Shown: positions 23,401 to 35,013 of the stretch, piece by piece
Layout of the letters: every line of letters begins with the position of its first letter
Position numbering within the stretch: the stretch's first letter is position 1
Source of the DNA: Branchiostoma floridae
Taxonomy: Eukaryota > Chordata > Leptocardii > Amphioxiformes > Branchiostomatidae
DNA length: 64,000 nt
Reading direction: 5' to 3'
NCBI RefSeq assembly: GCF_000003815.2
Contig: NC_049997.1
Span: 8,491,725-8,555,724 of the forward strand
Program-made: the position numbers and the translations under genes
The notes under the pieces: generated by a model
The model's database searches: none
Seen by the model: only the letters and a program-made list of their open reading frames with translations
What the model was told of the DNA's origin: nothing

Positions 23401-26400
23401 AACTACACTATGGGCACTCCTAACAGCTTTTTCTGTTGCCGGATACTAAACATTTTAAATTAACAAGCTTGTTGGTAGTACCACCAACGGAGTGATCTTA
23501 CTTTTGCCTAAATCAAATATTAGAATCAGTCAGATGATATTTCCTTCATTCACGACTTGCACACTTCCAATAATTCACAGTGCCAGGATACGGATGTAGT
23601 GACCCGTGAGGTCATAGGGGGAAACCAACTAACAGCTACAGTGGTTACGTGCTGTCTACTTTATACTTCAGTGACCACAAAACTTGTAAAATTCTCAGCT
23701 CTAATAGTAGTAGTACAACTCATTAGTTTACATGCTTTGCCGCCGTTGTACTAAAGGTTTTAGCTGGTTTCACCCTGGTTTTAAAATTCACAGTGCCAGG
23801 GTTACGGATATGGATGTTACTGCCATTGTCCAGGGTGCGAAACCGGGGTGAAACCAGCTACAACTTTTAGTAAGACGGCGGCAAAGCATATAAACTAATG
23901 CATTGTACGACAAATATAGTACTACTATTATTAGAGCTGAGAATTTTACAAGTTTTGTGGCCAGAAGTATAAAGTAGCCAGCACTAACCACTGTAGCTGT
24001 TGGTTGGTTTCCCCCGATGACCTCACGGGTCACTACATCCGTATCCCTGGCACTGTGAATTATGGGAAGTGTGCAAGTCGTAATATTTGATTGCTTGTTT
24101 CCTTGTCTTCTAGACACCGTTGTTGATGGAATCTATCGGACGATCTACTACACCGAGGACCGTTCTCTGAAAGTCCGTCTGGCCTGGGCGGACTCCAGCG
24201 ACTACCTGTTCGTGTATGAAGGCGACAACAGCCCGGACTTCCTGCACTGCAAGTACTACAGGGGCAGGGTAAGGAAGGAAACATAAAAGACACGCTGTTG
24301 GAAGTTTATTGAAATTACGGCCATTTGAATTGTGCACAATATGTGCTTCTCAAAGCCACAAGTTACTTTGACTTTGACTTCACCTTGATTCACATGGATA
24401 ATTATTTCTGTTAGCTGTAACTCTTCCTCTGGTCCTATACAAAGTCCTTTCCGCGCCTGATGGCGCATATGGCGGCGCCCATCTCCGTTTCAGTAGCCCT
24501 GGGCCACACAACTTGCTGTGCAATCACAACAGCAGGGTGCTAGTCCGCTGGTAGTGGTGTTTGTTCAACTTCCATACTCTTTCCCGAATGCTGAGTGCTA
24601 AGCAGAGAAAGCAGCATGTACCATTCTCGCTCTATGGTATAACTCGGTCGGGGATCGAACTCACGACCTACCGAATGCAAGGCGAACACTCTACCCACTA
24701 GGCCATTGCACCGGACATACATGAAGTACAGCATTACTATATTATATGACAGACGGGAAAACTTCAGAACAATCACACTAAAATACATAACCATAAGCAT
24801 ACCGTAAAAAAAAAACAGAAAATACAAGTTCATATCATCAGCTGCCCTGCCATATTCCGCCCATTGATAAGGCATATATTAATTGTTCCTTTTAGTACAC
24901 TGTTTTTAAGTTTTGGCAGTTTGATGCAGTTTGTTGCTATTAACCATCATTGCCTGGAAAGTGAGTTGGTTGTACAATGTCACAGTCATACCTTCAAGTA
25001 TAGTCATGCCTTTAAGTATAGTCATGCCTTCAAGTACCAGAGTTACCAACCTAGGATTGATGTATTCAAAAATTCGTATTCTCCAGAACTATGATCGTAG
25101 AGTGGAATATGTTATCACCAAGCACAGTGGGGGCATCTTCTCTGGATAGTTTTAAAAAACACTCGCAGATAGATGTGCAAAAGCTAGGTGTGACAAGTCG
25201 TTCAGTGTAATATTACCAGATGCTGCCGCGCCGCGTGCCTGCGAAGCTGGTGTGTTACGCCGAATGGCGGTTATACCGGCCATATCTATAAAGATACAGA
25301 TACAGATGTTTGTCGTTACTCCATCCACAGATCCAGTTCTTCGCTGTAAACCCCAACAGGGTCCGTGTGACGTACGACTGCTCCTTCATCCCTGCCGACA
25401 ACAGTCCCATGAAGAAGTTCAAGACACGGTTCGTGAAAGCTCTCAGCAGCCGTATTGCGTGGCTCGAGGTTTGGAAACAATCTCTTCTTAACGTTGCTTA
25501 TTAATAACCATAAATCTACTTACATACAAAACAAGGATTTTTCTTCATATTTTTCTGTGGGGAATGTAGCCTCAAAATACACTGTGCGTTAAGCAATTTG
25601 TCGAAATGTTTTTTTGCTTTTTTTTTGTCTCGGAGTCTTCTCTGTTGTGGTTGTTAAATACTCAAAGTAATCTGTTTGAAGACAGGTGCATTTTACTCTT
25701 AACTGCTTCCTTTTATTGCTGCTCTCATTGTTTGTTTTTTCTATGAAATTATATCAATTTCTTGGTACCGTTTTATTCATAAAAAAAAACTATAAATACT
25801 CTTTACCAGAAAACCTTCAGCGAGCCAAAGCCAGGTGAGGGAGAATCCACCGACACTGCTGTGGGACCTCCCGCCTTCAAGAAGGGCGCGTACTCCACCA
25901 GTAAAAGTGGGGTCGTCAGGGGGCCTCTGGAGGATGTGTGGAAGGTGTTCCGGCCTTTTGGACGCGTGAGTGTTTGTCGTTTGATTGTATCTTTTTCTAT
26001 CGTTCCGTATTCTTCCGAGTTGATGGTATTTTTTACATCCGTAAGGCACTATATATAGCTAGCGGCGAGCTCTTATTAGAACAGAACTGTGTTTAGATCT
26101 ACACAGAACAGTGTGTACCTTTGTGTAAGCTATCCATAACATTGTTTTAGAAACGGGAAAATGGAAGGCAGTTGAAACCTCATAATTTTCATCCTCTTTC
26201 TTATCAAATATCAAGACTAAACTTTTCGACCGAAAAGTCTTTTTAGACGATGCTACTAGTATTCTTAGTTCTTGTACATTTGGGACTTATTTTGCCAGTA
26301 GACGAAAGGGCGGAGAAGGAAGTGCACATCCCCCCTTCACCTTAAAAAGTCTCGTGTAGGCTAGGCAGGCGGATCGCCTAAACCCACTCTGTTTGACCAC

Positions 26401-29400
26401 CATTGCCTTCCAAAACAGATGAATGCCAACACTAGGACTCTCACGAGCAGAAACCTCAACGTCTTAGCTTGATTAGCTTTGTCTTTCTTTGTCTAACCAT
26501 TGTAAAACTGCGCGGCCCACAGGAATGTATGGAGTACTGGAAGATCTATGACAGCATGGAGATCGAGGCACCCGGCATGGACGTAGCGGGCTGCATCCGG
26601 GTGTCCAAGACATCCAAAACAAAAAGGACAATCCGCGAGAGGCTGGAATGGAGGGACGACGACAATCATGTTGAGGTGACTAAGAGACCCTACTAAACTT
26701 TTGAAAATTTGAAACTATATCATTTCCTGCTTATTGATAATTGTAACTGTCCTGTAACTTTCAATATTGACATATCTGTTTATGCATTCAATATTTTTTT
26801 CTCTCTCTAGTGTCATCGTATCTCCATATCCCTCCTCTCCCTTGCTCTCTGTCTGTCCGCAACTGTCTCTCTGTATATACGTACAGAATCTGTGACTGTC
26901 ATGAATTTTGGTCAGAAAACCATTTCCGTACCTACAGATCTACAGTCTGCTGTCCATGGATCCTCCCCCGCCGGTTGCCATGAGCAATGTATACACTACC
27001 GTCACCATGACATCACGTAAGTACGGAAAATACAGCTACAATATGTTTCTTTGGTTCTCTTAAACTCTAAATACAGAAGTGATATGATAGAATGCGGAAA
27101 TTGTACAACATGAGATGCTTGTAATATACCAGTTGACCAATGCAGACTTAAAATAAATCCATGGCAGTTCCTCGTACAGCCGCTTCTTCTCAGAATCCAT
27201 CTAACAAAGTAGATAGTTTTTATTATTTTTAATTTTTAACACCAAAAACAAGCGAAATTAAGCAAATTACATTTTTTTCAACTGTTGTTGTTGATGATGA
27301 TGATACAAGCCGACGCCCTATCTTGTCAATTACAACTAGATGCTAATGGAAATAAGTGCTGGGCGTCCGGCGTTCGTAAGATACTGGAGGAATGCGGTTT
27401 TGCCTACATATGGAGATCTCAAATATCTCTAGGAACAAACCTATCACCTATAACCAACGCCATCAGCCAACGATTAAAGGATATTTACATTCAAACATTT
27501 AGAACCGAAATACACAATGACAACCGGGACAAATCTTTCGGTAACAAATTACGAACCTATAGATTATTCAAGACTACTTATAAAGAAGAAGAATATCTGA
27601 TGGTGAAAAACATACAGCACAGATTGGCTGTCACTAAACTCCGGATTAGTTGCCACAAGTTACATATCGAAACTGGAAGGCACAACCGCACCCCTCTGCA
27701 GCATAGAGTCTGCCAATTTTGTGATCTACAACATGTAGAAGATGAACAGCATTTTATTTTACACTGTAAATTGTACCATAATGAACGGATTGTGCTTTAT
27801 GAATATATCAGAAAAGAGTTCCCATATTTTGAACATCTTAATGCAACGGATAAATTTCTATTTTTGATGCGCCTAGACAAACCCTGTATATCAAACATTA
27901 TATGTTCTTATATCTACACCTGTACAAAGAAGCGAGAAGATGTCGACCATCCTGTTAGCTTAGTACCTTCAACTAGTTAAATTGTATCCTGTTGTTTTTT
28001 CATATATTTGTTACATGTATTCTGTTATCAGTCATGTCTGTTATCAGTGACCTGTACCTAGCCCGTCGAGGCATGAATGTACAATAAAGGTCTTTCATTC
28101 ATTCATTCATTGATGATATCCTTGCTTATCGTCTATTATTTCGCTAAACGTGGTCACTAGGTGCTAAGTGGCTCTTTGTACAGGAACTTTCTTAATTTTT
28201 TTTATTATTCCGTTCACCGGACTGTTGTTCATCTTCTTTTCAGTTGGTGAGAAAGAGACTGAAGTGAAGTTCGAGGGCACCTTTGACGTCAGCGTGTCGT
28301 TTGCCGTGTCCCGTATCCAAGACAACCAGAAGGGAGTTTACATGGCGTGCATCAACGGACTCCAGCAGCTCTTCCACTCCAAGGTCGGGACGCTAGAGGT
28401 CGTTGTTGGGAGTGCCGCTGATCTGGCAAGGACTGACGGCTGGTGTAAGTACTCAATGTTACGTCAGCGACATACTCTTAAAATGAGTAAAGCTAAGCTT
28501 AACTGCAGTGTGCTTTATGTATGATAACTGCATTGTTGTTGATTAAACAATTAGTCATAAAGATTAAATCTTTCCAATCATGTGTTTCCAACCTTACTTA
28601 GTTGATGCTGACCCTTATGTGGTACTCGCTGTGAACGATGGGAAGCCTGTGACCACCAAGGTGTGCAGTTCTACCCAGAAACCCATCTGGGACGAGCGGT
28701 TCCAGCTGCCTGTGACGTCACGGACCAGAAACATCATCTTTACTGTCCTGTTAGTCCGACATCTCAGTCTACTGATTACTAATACGTTGTTTTTATTATT
28801 CCGTAGAACAAACCCGTTGGCCCTTTTTTTATAGCATACTTCTACTGTTACCAACATTAACATTGCAATATACTCTCACCATTTTTGTCGCTAAATCGTG
28901 CCAGGAAATTTCTTGAAAATAAAACTTTCCCGGTTATGTATATCTCTTGTACAACTCCTTACGTCAGGACGCCCCAGCCCAAAATGGTAATATGTCTCAT
29001 AAGAGAAAACTCTTGTTTCATTGAGGCACAATAGATTACGTTTACATGTATTGGATTCAATAACAAGAGTCCCGACAATGAAAACCTACAGCTGTATTGG
29101 TTTTGTACACAGGGACCGGGACACGGTTGGACAGGACGACATCATGGGTACTGCTAACGTCAACCTGGACGAGCTGACGTCAGGCAAGGAGAGGAAGATG
29201 ACTCTGGACGTGCAGGGGGGAGGGACGCTGAACGTCAGGCTGTACCTGAAGATGCACGACAAGCCCAAGGAGGAGGAGGAGGGAGAGAAGCTCATTAAGT
29301 CACTCGCCATCCCGTTCCTGACTCCCGTCGTTCAGAGCGAGATGGACGACATAAAAAAAGAGTTTACCAACCTTATCATGTCGTTCGTTGGCCAAGGTAG

Positions 29401-32400
29401 AGACTTTGTTGATCAATGTTTAAATTCGGGTGTATATAGCATTTTATACATAATGTCCAAGATGACATTTTCAGAAGAGGCCTTAAAATGAGAAACGTAA
29501 CCCATCCTGTACACAATTAGTTAATCATTAATAATACTAGGCGACTACTTTGTGTCATCCCTGTCAAATACGTCATCGTCATCGGTCGACGTGATCGCAC
29601 ATGTTCGCACATGTTTACACACGACTGGGTTATACCGCCCCTTAGTGTGACATACCCTTTCGCTGGCTAATTACAAGACGGGGATGCGCCAGGTCTCCCG
29701 TCCGGTTAAATGATGTAAATCTCCGTGTGGCTGATACGGTAGCAAATACACAGGCGTTCAATATTCATGTCACGACATTGCTTTGAGTACGTACTCCTAT
29801 GAAAGGTATAATTGACAGATAAAAACGGGTAGGCTTTAAGTATGCAACGCTTTATGTCAATATTCCACAGGCCAGAAGTACGAGCTGGACCACATGAAAC
29901 GCTTGCGGACTCACCCTGACGTGCCTCTGGAGGAGTTCCCTGCCGCCTGTGTTCCCATGCCGACACAGGAGATGTTCACTCCCCGCAAAGTTGGACGACT
30001 CATGGAGCGTCTTATGGAGTTCATCGCCTCCCAGGTTATTCCTCCTGTTGTTTGGTAGCAGACAATAAAGATATTTATCGCATTTCGACAAAAAGATAGT
30101 AATAAAAAGAAATAATGTTTTTTCGAAACTATTCTAATGAGATATTGAATGGCCACAATGGCAAAAGATGCAAAATCATATAGCACTTGACGTTTCATGT
30201 TAAGTTACCAACACCTTGTCTTTTACAGCAAGTATACTGTATTGGGGGAATTGAAAGAACTACTGTTGAAAAACAATGAGTATAAATATTATAGTTATTT
30301 TCTGTTACTTCTTCATAAAAGGGTCAGATCATGGTCCGCCTGGCCGAAGTCAAGGGCATCTGGGATCCGTGGAAGGCCAACTTCAGCGGCTACCTTCCTG
30401 CCAACGAGAAGCTGATTGAAGAATGGCAGAAAGACGAGGAGTTCTGCCGCCAGTATCTCCAAGGTTAATGGACACTATTCCCTTGCCACCATAACTAAGA
30501 GGAACATGTAACTGCAACAGAAAAAATATATTTCTCAGCCTTTAGCTGTTTTCAAAGTAAATCTGATAAAGAAGCAAGATGGTGTTGGAGGGAGAAAGTA
30601 TTATTAACACAGACTGATCAAAAGAATTCAACTTTAAGGCACATTATCATATAGCCAGGCGCCGCGGACCAATCAGAAAGCCCCGTTCAACGTTAATTAT
30701 GACGTCGTAACACATAGATTTCGGCCAGGCCGGTGTGTATCGCTTCTCTGATTGGTCAGAATGAATCGACACCGGCACCAGTGTCGATTCTCTCTGACCA
30801 ATCAAAAGGAGCGACACACACAGGAAAGTAAGGTATATGCAGGCATTGGCCAATAAAAAGGAGCGAAACATATGCCAGAGCAGAGGGAATAAGTACAGAC
30901 TGCAAGGGCGAATGGCACCTTCTGTTAATATTGATTTTGTATTATTGTTCTAAAAAGCCTGCAATGTTTAAAATGTTTTCTGTGGAAATTTTGGTTTCAA
31001 AATGCAATCTGTAATCTCCTTACATATGTATGTACAAACGAACAAATGTGAATTTTTAGAGATTAGACAAAGGAACTCACACGTATAGTACCAAGAGATT
31101 TATGCGTCATACAGGAGTTTGCAAGTTTTGGTAGGCTATATGATAATAACGTTAATGACCCGCCTGTTTCTCGGTGTCAATGGTGTCATAAACTTAAGCC
31201 TGGTCCTTTGCTATAACCACCTCATAAAACTACCTCATTCGCCTCGCTCACATCGGTGGTTTTCATAAGGTGGTTATAGCAAAGGACCAGGCGTTATGAC
31301 ACCATATGCACCCCGGGGCGGGTCATTAACCCTCAAAAGAAATTCTCTTGGATGGCCTTCGAAGGGTAAGGGCGATTTTCATTTAGATGAATTATGGTTA
31401 AAAGACTGTTTTCTCCTGATAAAAGCTTAACCAAGAAAAGCACGATTGTCTTTATGCTTTTAATTTCGAATATCAGGCATCAACCCAATGCTGGTGACTT
31501 TGTGTAAGGACCAGAGCCGGATTCCAGCAGAGATGCTTGGTCTGAAAGGACAAGGCAAGACCACGCTGCAGCTCATGGAAGAGAACAGGCTCTTCATCGT
31601 CGACTACGCACCCATGCTCGGCGTTCCTGCTACTCCGGGAAAATTCTTCTACGCGCCGATCGTGCTGATGTACAAGGAAGAGCTGAATGGCGGCAGGTCT
31701 CGGCTGAACATGCTCGGCATCCAGCTGACCAGGGACAAGGGTAAGACATATGAAGAGAACTCGACTATTTTTCATTTTCTAAGAAAATTGACCATTTTCA
31801 TAATCAATACGTTGCTGTAGTGTGTGGATTTTCTCAAGAGCTAGTTCCTGTTGTTTTTTTTTCGTTATAGGCATGAACGAAGTGTACTCCCCTGAAAGTG
31901 CTAAGACTCATCCCAACAAGTACATGTTCGCCAAGATGCACGTGGTGTCGGCTGACAACAACGTGCACCAGTTCCTGTACCACCTGGGCTACACTCACCT
32001 CGCCATGGAGCCTATCGCAGTGTCCCTGCACACCCACCTGCCACCAGACCACCCCATCCACCGCCTGCTGCTGCCCCACTTCAAGGACACCATCGGCATC
32101 AACTACCTGGCCCGCCACTCCCTGGTCTCCAGGATCTTCCCCATCACCGACCCGATGTTCGCTACTTCCACCGTGGGAGGGCTCGTGATGTTCCTCAATG
32201 AGTGGCGCAAGTACAACTTCATGGACATGGCGTAAGTTTCGCAATTTGTTACTGAGCTCCAATCTGCCACTCTTAGACAACTGTCACTTAAAGAATTAGG
32301 ACACATATTTACATTCTATATATCCTTGACAGTTGACATACAGTTGACATGGTAAAATTCTTTCTGTTACCAAAGTTAAACCAATTTGAAAACCAGTATC

Positions 32401-33940
32401 CAATCATTTTCATCAAGTTTCCCTGAAGAGCTGAAATGCCGTGGTTTTGATGAGGCCGGCACTGATGGACTGGAAGGCTACTTCTACCGTGATGACGGCT
32501 TCAAACTGTGGAACGTCTACAAGACGTACGTGACTGGGATGGTCAACCGTGCCTACGCTGATGACCGAGCTGTGCAAGCTGACAAAGGTTCGCTAGAAAA
32601 CATTTCAATATTATAGATATATGTCTCTATGATTTCGTCTTTAGTACAACATTCTCATTAGAATTGATATTGGGCAAATATCAGAAATTTTCAAACAGAA
32701 AGCACAACACTTATACACAATATCAAGTACTCTGTGTTCAAACAGCAACTTTATTTTCAGCCCTTCAGGAATTCTGCAAGATGACCGAAGGTCCCGGACA
32801 TCTTCACGGATTTCCACGCGAGATTTCCACGAGGAAGCTGCTCATCGACTGCCTGACCAACATCATCTTCAACGTGAGCGCGCAGCACTCCGCCATCAAC
32901 TTCCCGCAGTATGACTACTACTCCTTCATACCCAACAGGTGAGAAGGTTATACGTTGTTTTCACGCCACGACACAACCGGGGAATCTAAATTTCAGAATT
33001 TTCTAAAGCAAATGAATGGGTATTAGTTGATTGCAAATTCTCTCTGTAAAACTTACTAACGCCAAGGAGGTTAAAAAAAGGCGTGTATTCTCGTAGCTGT
33101 CGTATTCGTCTGGGATCTCCCAGTAAGGATTTTGTACCCTATGGTCTTTTAACCTCCTTGGTAACGCATAATTCCCAAACCTGCAAGTGGGCTGTCGTAA
33201 CGCTCAATGTTTCGAACTATTCCCTAGGCCTGCCCAGCTGTCGTCCCCAATGCCTGACGGACCGAACGACATGTTGGAGTCCGCTGTACTGAAGGCCCTG
33301 CCTTCTAAATACAACATCACTCTTCAGGTCCTCCTGTCCTACATGCTGTCCATGCCTTCACAGACTGCCATCACCGGGGTAAGCTTAAGATTGTACTTGA
33401 AAGTTGAAACATTCGGTTATGATGTTACTATGTTTTCATGATGTGCCCATCATATAAAAATTTGTTATCTACAACACTTGCTTTCATAGTCATACCATCT
33501 CCGAATGGCCCATATAAAAAAAAAGAGTTTTATCATTTTGTTCTACATAAATAAGGATACGTTTCGGAGCGTATTGTAGCAGATATACATCTTTAGCGTC
33601 TTGATCTTTTAAATGGTTTAATGCTTATTTGCTTGTCGTCGTCCTTTCCTGCAACGTAGACATAATATTATACGAATGTTGTCTCACATAATATCTTACT
33701 GTTGTTTTCTTGCTTGATGAAGTACACAGATAGAAAGTTCTATCAAAACATTTCGTTTTGTGTCTTACTTAGGTAGAGGCCATGAAGGAAGTGTATCCCG
33801 AGGTACATAAGAAGTTCCAGACACAGCTCCAGAACCTCTCCAAGGAGATCAAGGGTCGTAACGAGGGTCTGAAGGCGGAAGGGAAGGTCGCCTACACCTA
33901 CCTGGACCCCGAGAACGTCGCCATGAGCATCGATATCTAA
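20418..33940 (+). CDS. SRPBCC(x3)-C2-lipoxygenase gene B (complete, 21 exons, 1177 aa)
   Basis: Exons: 20418-20466, 21458-21601, 22132-22298, 22759-22857, 23201-23363, 24114-24268, 25331-25468, 25810-25965, 26523-26675, 26938-27016, 28244-28444, 28602-28749, 29113-29396, 29871-30034, 30322-30463, 31477-31740, 31871-32231, 32418-32587, 32761-32938, 33228-33378, 33773-33940. Together they give 3534 nt, in frame from ATG (MAATLKQ) to TAA. Domains by residue: SRPBCC-1 about 17-150, SRPBCC-2 about 155-305, SRPBCC-3 about 325-480, C2 about 483-600 with all five calcium aspartates (D499, D505, D552, D554, D560), lipoxygenase about 640-1177. Iron ligands: H868 and H873 (HQFLYH), H1055, N1059 and the C-terminal I1177. 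The likely role is calcium-recruited fatty-acid dioxygenation; the SRPBCC pockets may bind the lipid (inference). No signal peptide or membrane segment is seen, so it is probably cytosolic and membrane-associated. The exon 12 donor is GTTAGT where A has GTAAGT. Introns 5, 6, 10, 15 and 19 hold insertions absent from A. Confidence 0.95.
23552..24081. mobile_element. Foldback element in gene B intron 5 (about 530 bp)
   Basis: Two arms of about 230 bp are near-perfect reverse complements, beginning ACGACTTGCACACTTCC on the left and ending GGAAGTGTGCAAGTCGT on the right, with a loop near 23795-23840. It is absent from gene A intron 5 (215 bp against 750 bp in B). No terminase or transposase is encoded; it is a non-autonomous MITE or foldback. 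Confidence 0.8.
24436..24718 (-). mobile_element. tRNA-derived SINE in gene B intron 6
   Basis: On the minus strand the head reads like a tRNA gene, with an A-box-like TGGCCTAGTGGGTAGAGTG and a B-box GAGTTCGATCCCCG. A conserved body ending near GCGCCATCAGGCGCGG follows. The second copy at about 48270-48540 defines the unit. Intron 6 of gene A has an empty site here (TCTTAAACATGAAG). Confidence 0.8.
24945..25305 (+). mobile_element. LINE 3' end fragment in gene B intron 6
   Basis: This is the counterpart of the fragment in gene A intron 6. It has the same terminal polyprotein words with additional frame damage, an internal repeat of the TTCAAGTATAGTCATGCC unit, the same 3'UTR and a GATACA tail ending just before the exon 7 acceptor. 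Confidence 0.75.
27293..28110 (+). mobile_element. 5'-truncated LINE insertion in gene B intron 10
   Basis: An open stretch of 231 codons (27285-27980) carries the C-terminal region of a LINE ORF2. It includes a zinc-knuckle-like CQFC...HFILHC motif and the KLRTYRLFKTTYK, NIQHRLAVTKLR block common to such tails. After the stop come an AATAAA and a CATT(CATT)n tail. TTGATGAT flanks both ends as a probable target-site duplication. Gene A intron 10 is 363 bp and lacks it, so the insertion followed the A/B duplication. Confidence 0.8.
30648..30895. repeat. Insertion with inverted repeats, gene B intron 15
   Basis: This stretch is absent from gene A. It contains TGATTGGTCAGA...TCTGACCAATCA around GAATCGACACCGG/ACCAGTGTCGATTC, an inverted repeat of about 30 bp per arm, and repeated GACCAATCA words. 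The exact ends are not clear. Confidence 0.5.
31152..31329. mobile_element. Hairpin MITE in gene B intron 15
   Basis: TTAATGACCCGCC opens and GGCGGGTCATTAA closes the element. Inside, CCTGGTCCTTTGCTATAACCACC pairs with its reverse complement, so nearly the whole 178 bp can form one stem. It lies within a larger stretch (about 30648-31337) absent from gene A intron 15. Confidence 0.75.
33062..33161. mobile_element. Small MITE in gene B intron 19
   Basis: The terminal inverted repeats are CCAAGGAGGTTAAAA and TTTTAACCTCCTTGG, with a TAACG duplication on both sides and about 70 bp between. It is absent from gene A intron 19. Confidence 0.7.
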
Positions 33941-35013
33941 AGTGCTCCTACCAGCTGATTACCATCTCGCACAAGTTAACAACCTCCGAGATGTTGGCAA
34001 CGCTAGCAATATCAATGCTAGCAATATCGTACGATACCTAACCAAACGTTAGCACGACAACGAGAGAAATATATCTAAAAGTAGTCAATGCTTTTAGAAA
34101 AGGGGTGATTCAAGGAAGGTAGGAAGCTAGATTTTCTAGGTTCACTATTACAATGTGAAATTACTTTTCCAGATACAAGGAAATACTTCAAGTTGGTAAA
34201 AGACAATGCACAGAGTTAATCAACCAAACTGCATCATTTCGAATGATGCCACAGGTCTATTGTGTTTTCGAGTATGCCTGACACACAGATTAGAATGATC
34301 AATTAACACAATACATATCGGTTGAGGGCAAGCTACAGATGACTTTTAATTTTGTTAACGTTAGATTTGCGTAGATGTATTGTAGCTTGTGGTGGAAGAT
34401 GTCACGTTTCTACTATTAACAGAACAACACTTTGAAAACCTGCTGTTTTGTTTGCTTTTGGATTAATAAACTGGTGAATGAAAATCGACATCTTAAGTGC
34501 TCCTACAAGCTGATTACCATCTCGCACAAGTTAACAACCTCCGAGATGTTCCCAATGGTAACAATATCAATGCTAGCAATATCTTACGATACCTAACCAA
34601 ACGATATCACGACAACGTGATAAATATATCTGAATGTAGTCAATGCTCTTAGAAAAGGAGTGATTGAACGAAGGTTAGGAGCTAGACATAAATTTTTCTG
34701 ACGATTTTTTTTCAGATTTTCTAGATTCACTTTTACAATGAGAAATTACTTTTCAAGATACAAGGAAAATAGTTGGTAATAGACAATGCTTAGCGTTAAT
34801 TAACCAAACTGCATTATTTAGATTGATGTCACACGTCTATTGTGTCTGCCTGGCAGACAGATTGAAATGATCAGAGGGCTTTTGCTAACGTTCGATTTGC
34901 GTAGATGTATTGTAGCTTGTGGTGGAAGATGTCACATTTCTACTATTAACAGAATAACGCTTTGAAAAACTGCTGTTGTGTTTGCTTTTGGGTTAATAAA
35001 CTGGTGAATGAAA
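33929..35013 (+). repeat. Duplicated 3' end of gene B (2 units)
   Basis: Units 33929-34483 and 34484-35013 have the same structure as in gene A: both begin at the terminal coding bases (the second reads ATCGACATCTTAAG) and end with AATAAACTGGTGAATG. Poly(A) signals are at 34465-34470 and 34995-35000. Each unit is longer than in A because it keeps a middle part (attached to the ACGATACCTAACCAAACG segment) that A lacks. Confidence 0.85.

Noticed and set aside
31834-32280. 148-codon minus-strand open stretch opposite gene B exon 17
   Set aside because: It is a shadow of the conserved lipoxygenase exon; the same antisense stretch appears opposite exon 17 of the other copies and follows the codon bias of the sense strand.
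20418-33940. Allene oxide synthase-lipoxygenase fusion (coral type)
   Set aside because: The N-terminal half has no catalase-like haem domain; its strands match SRPBCC and C2 patterns instead.
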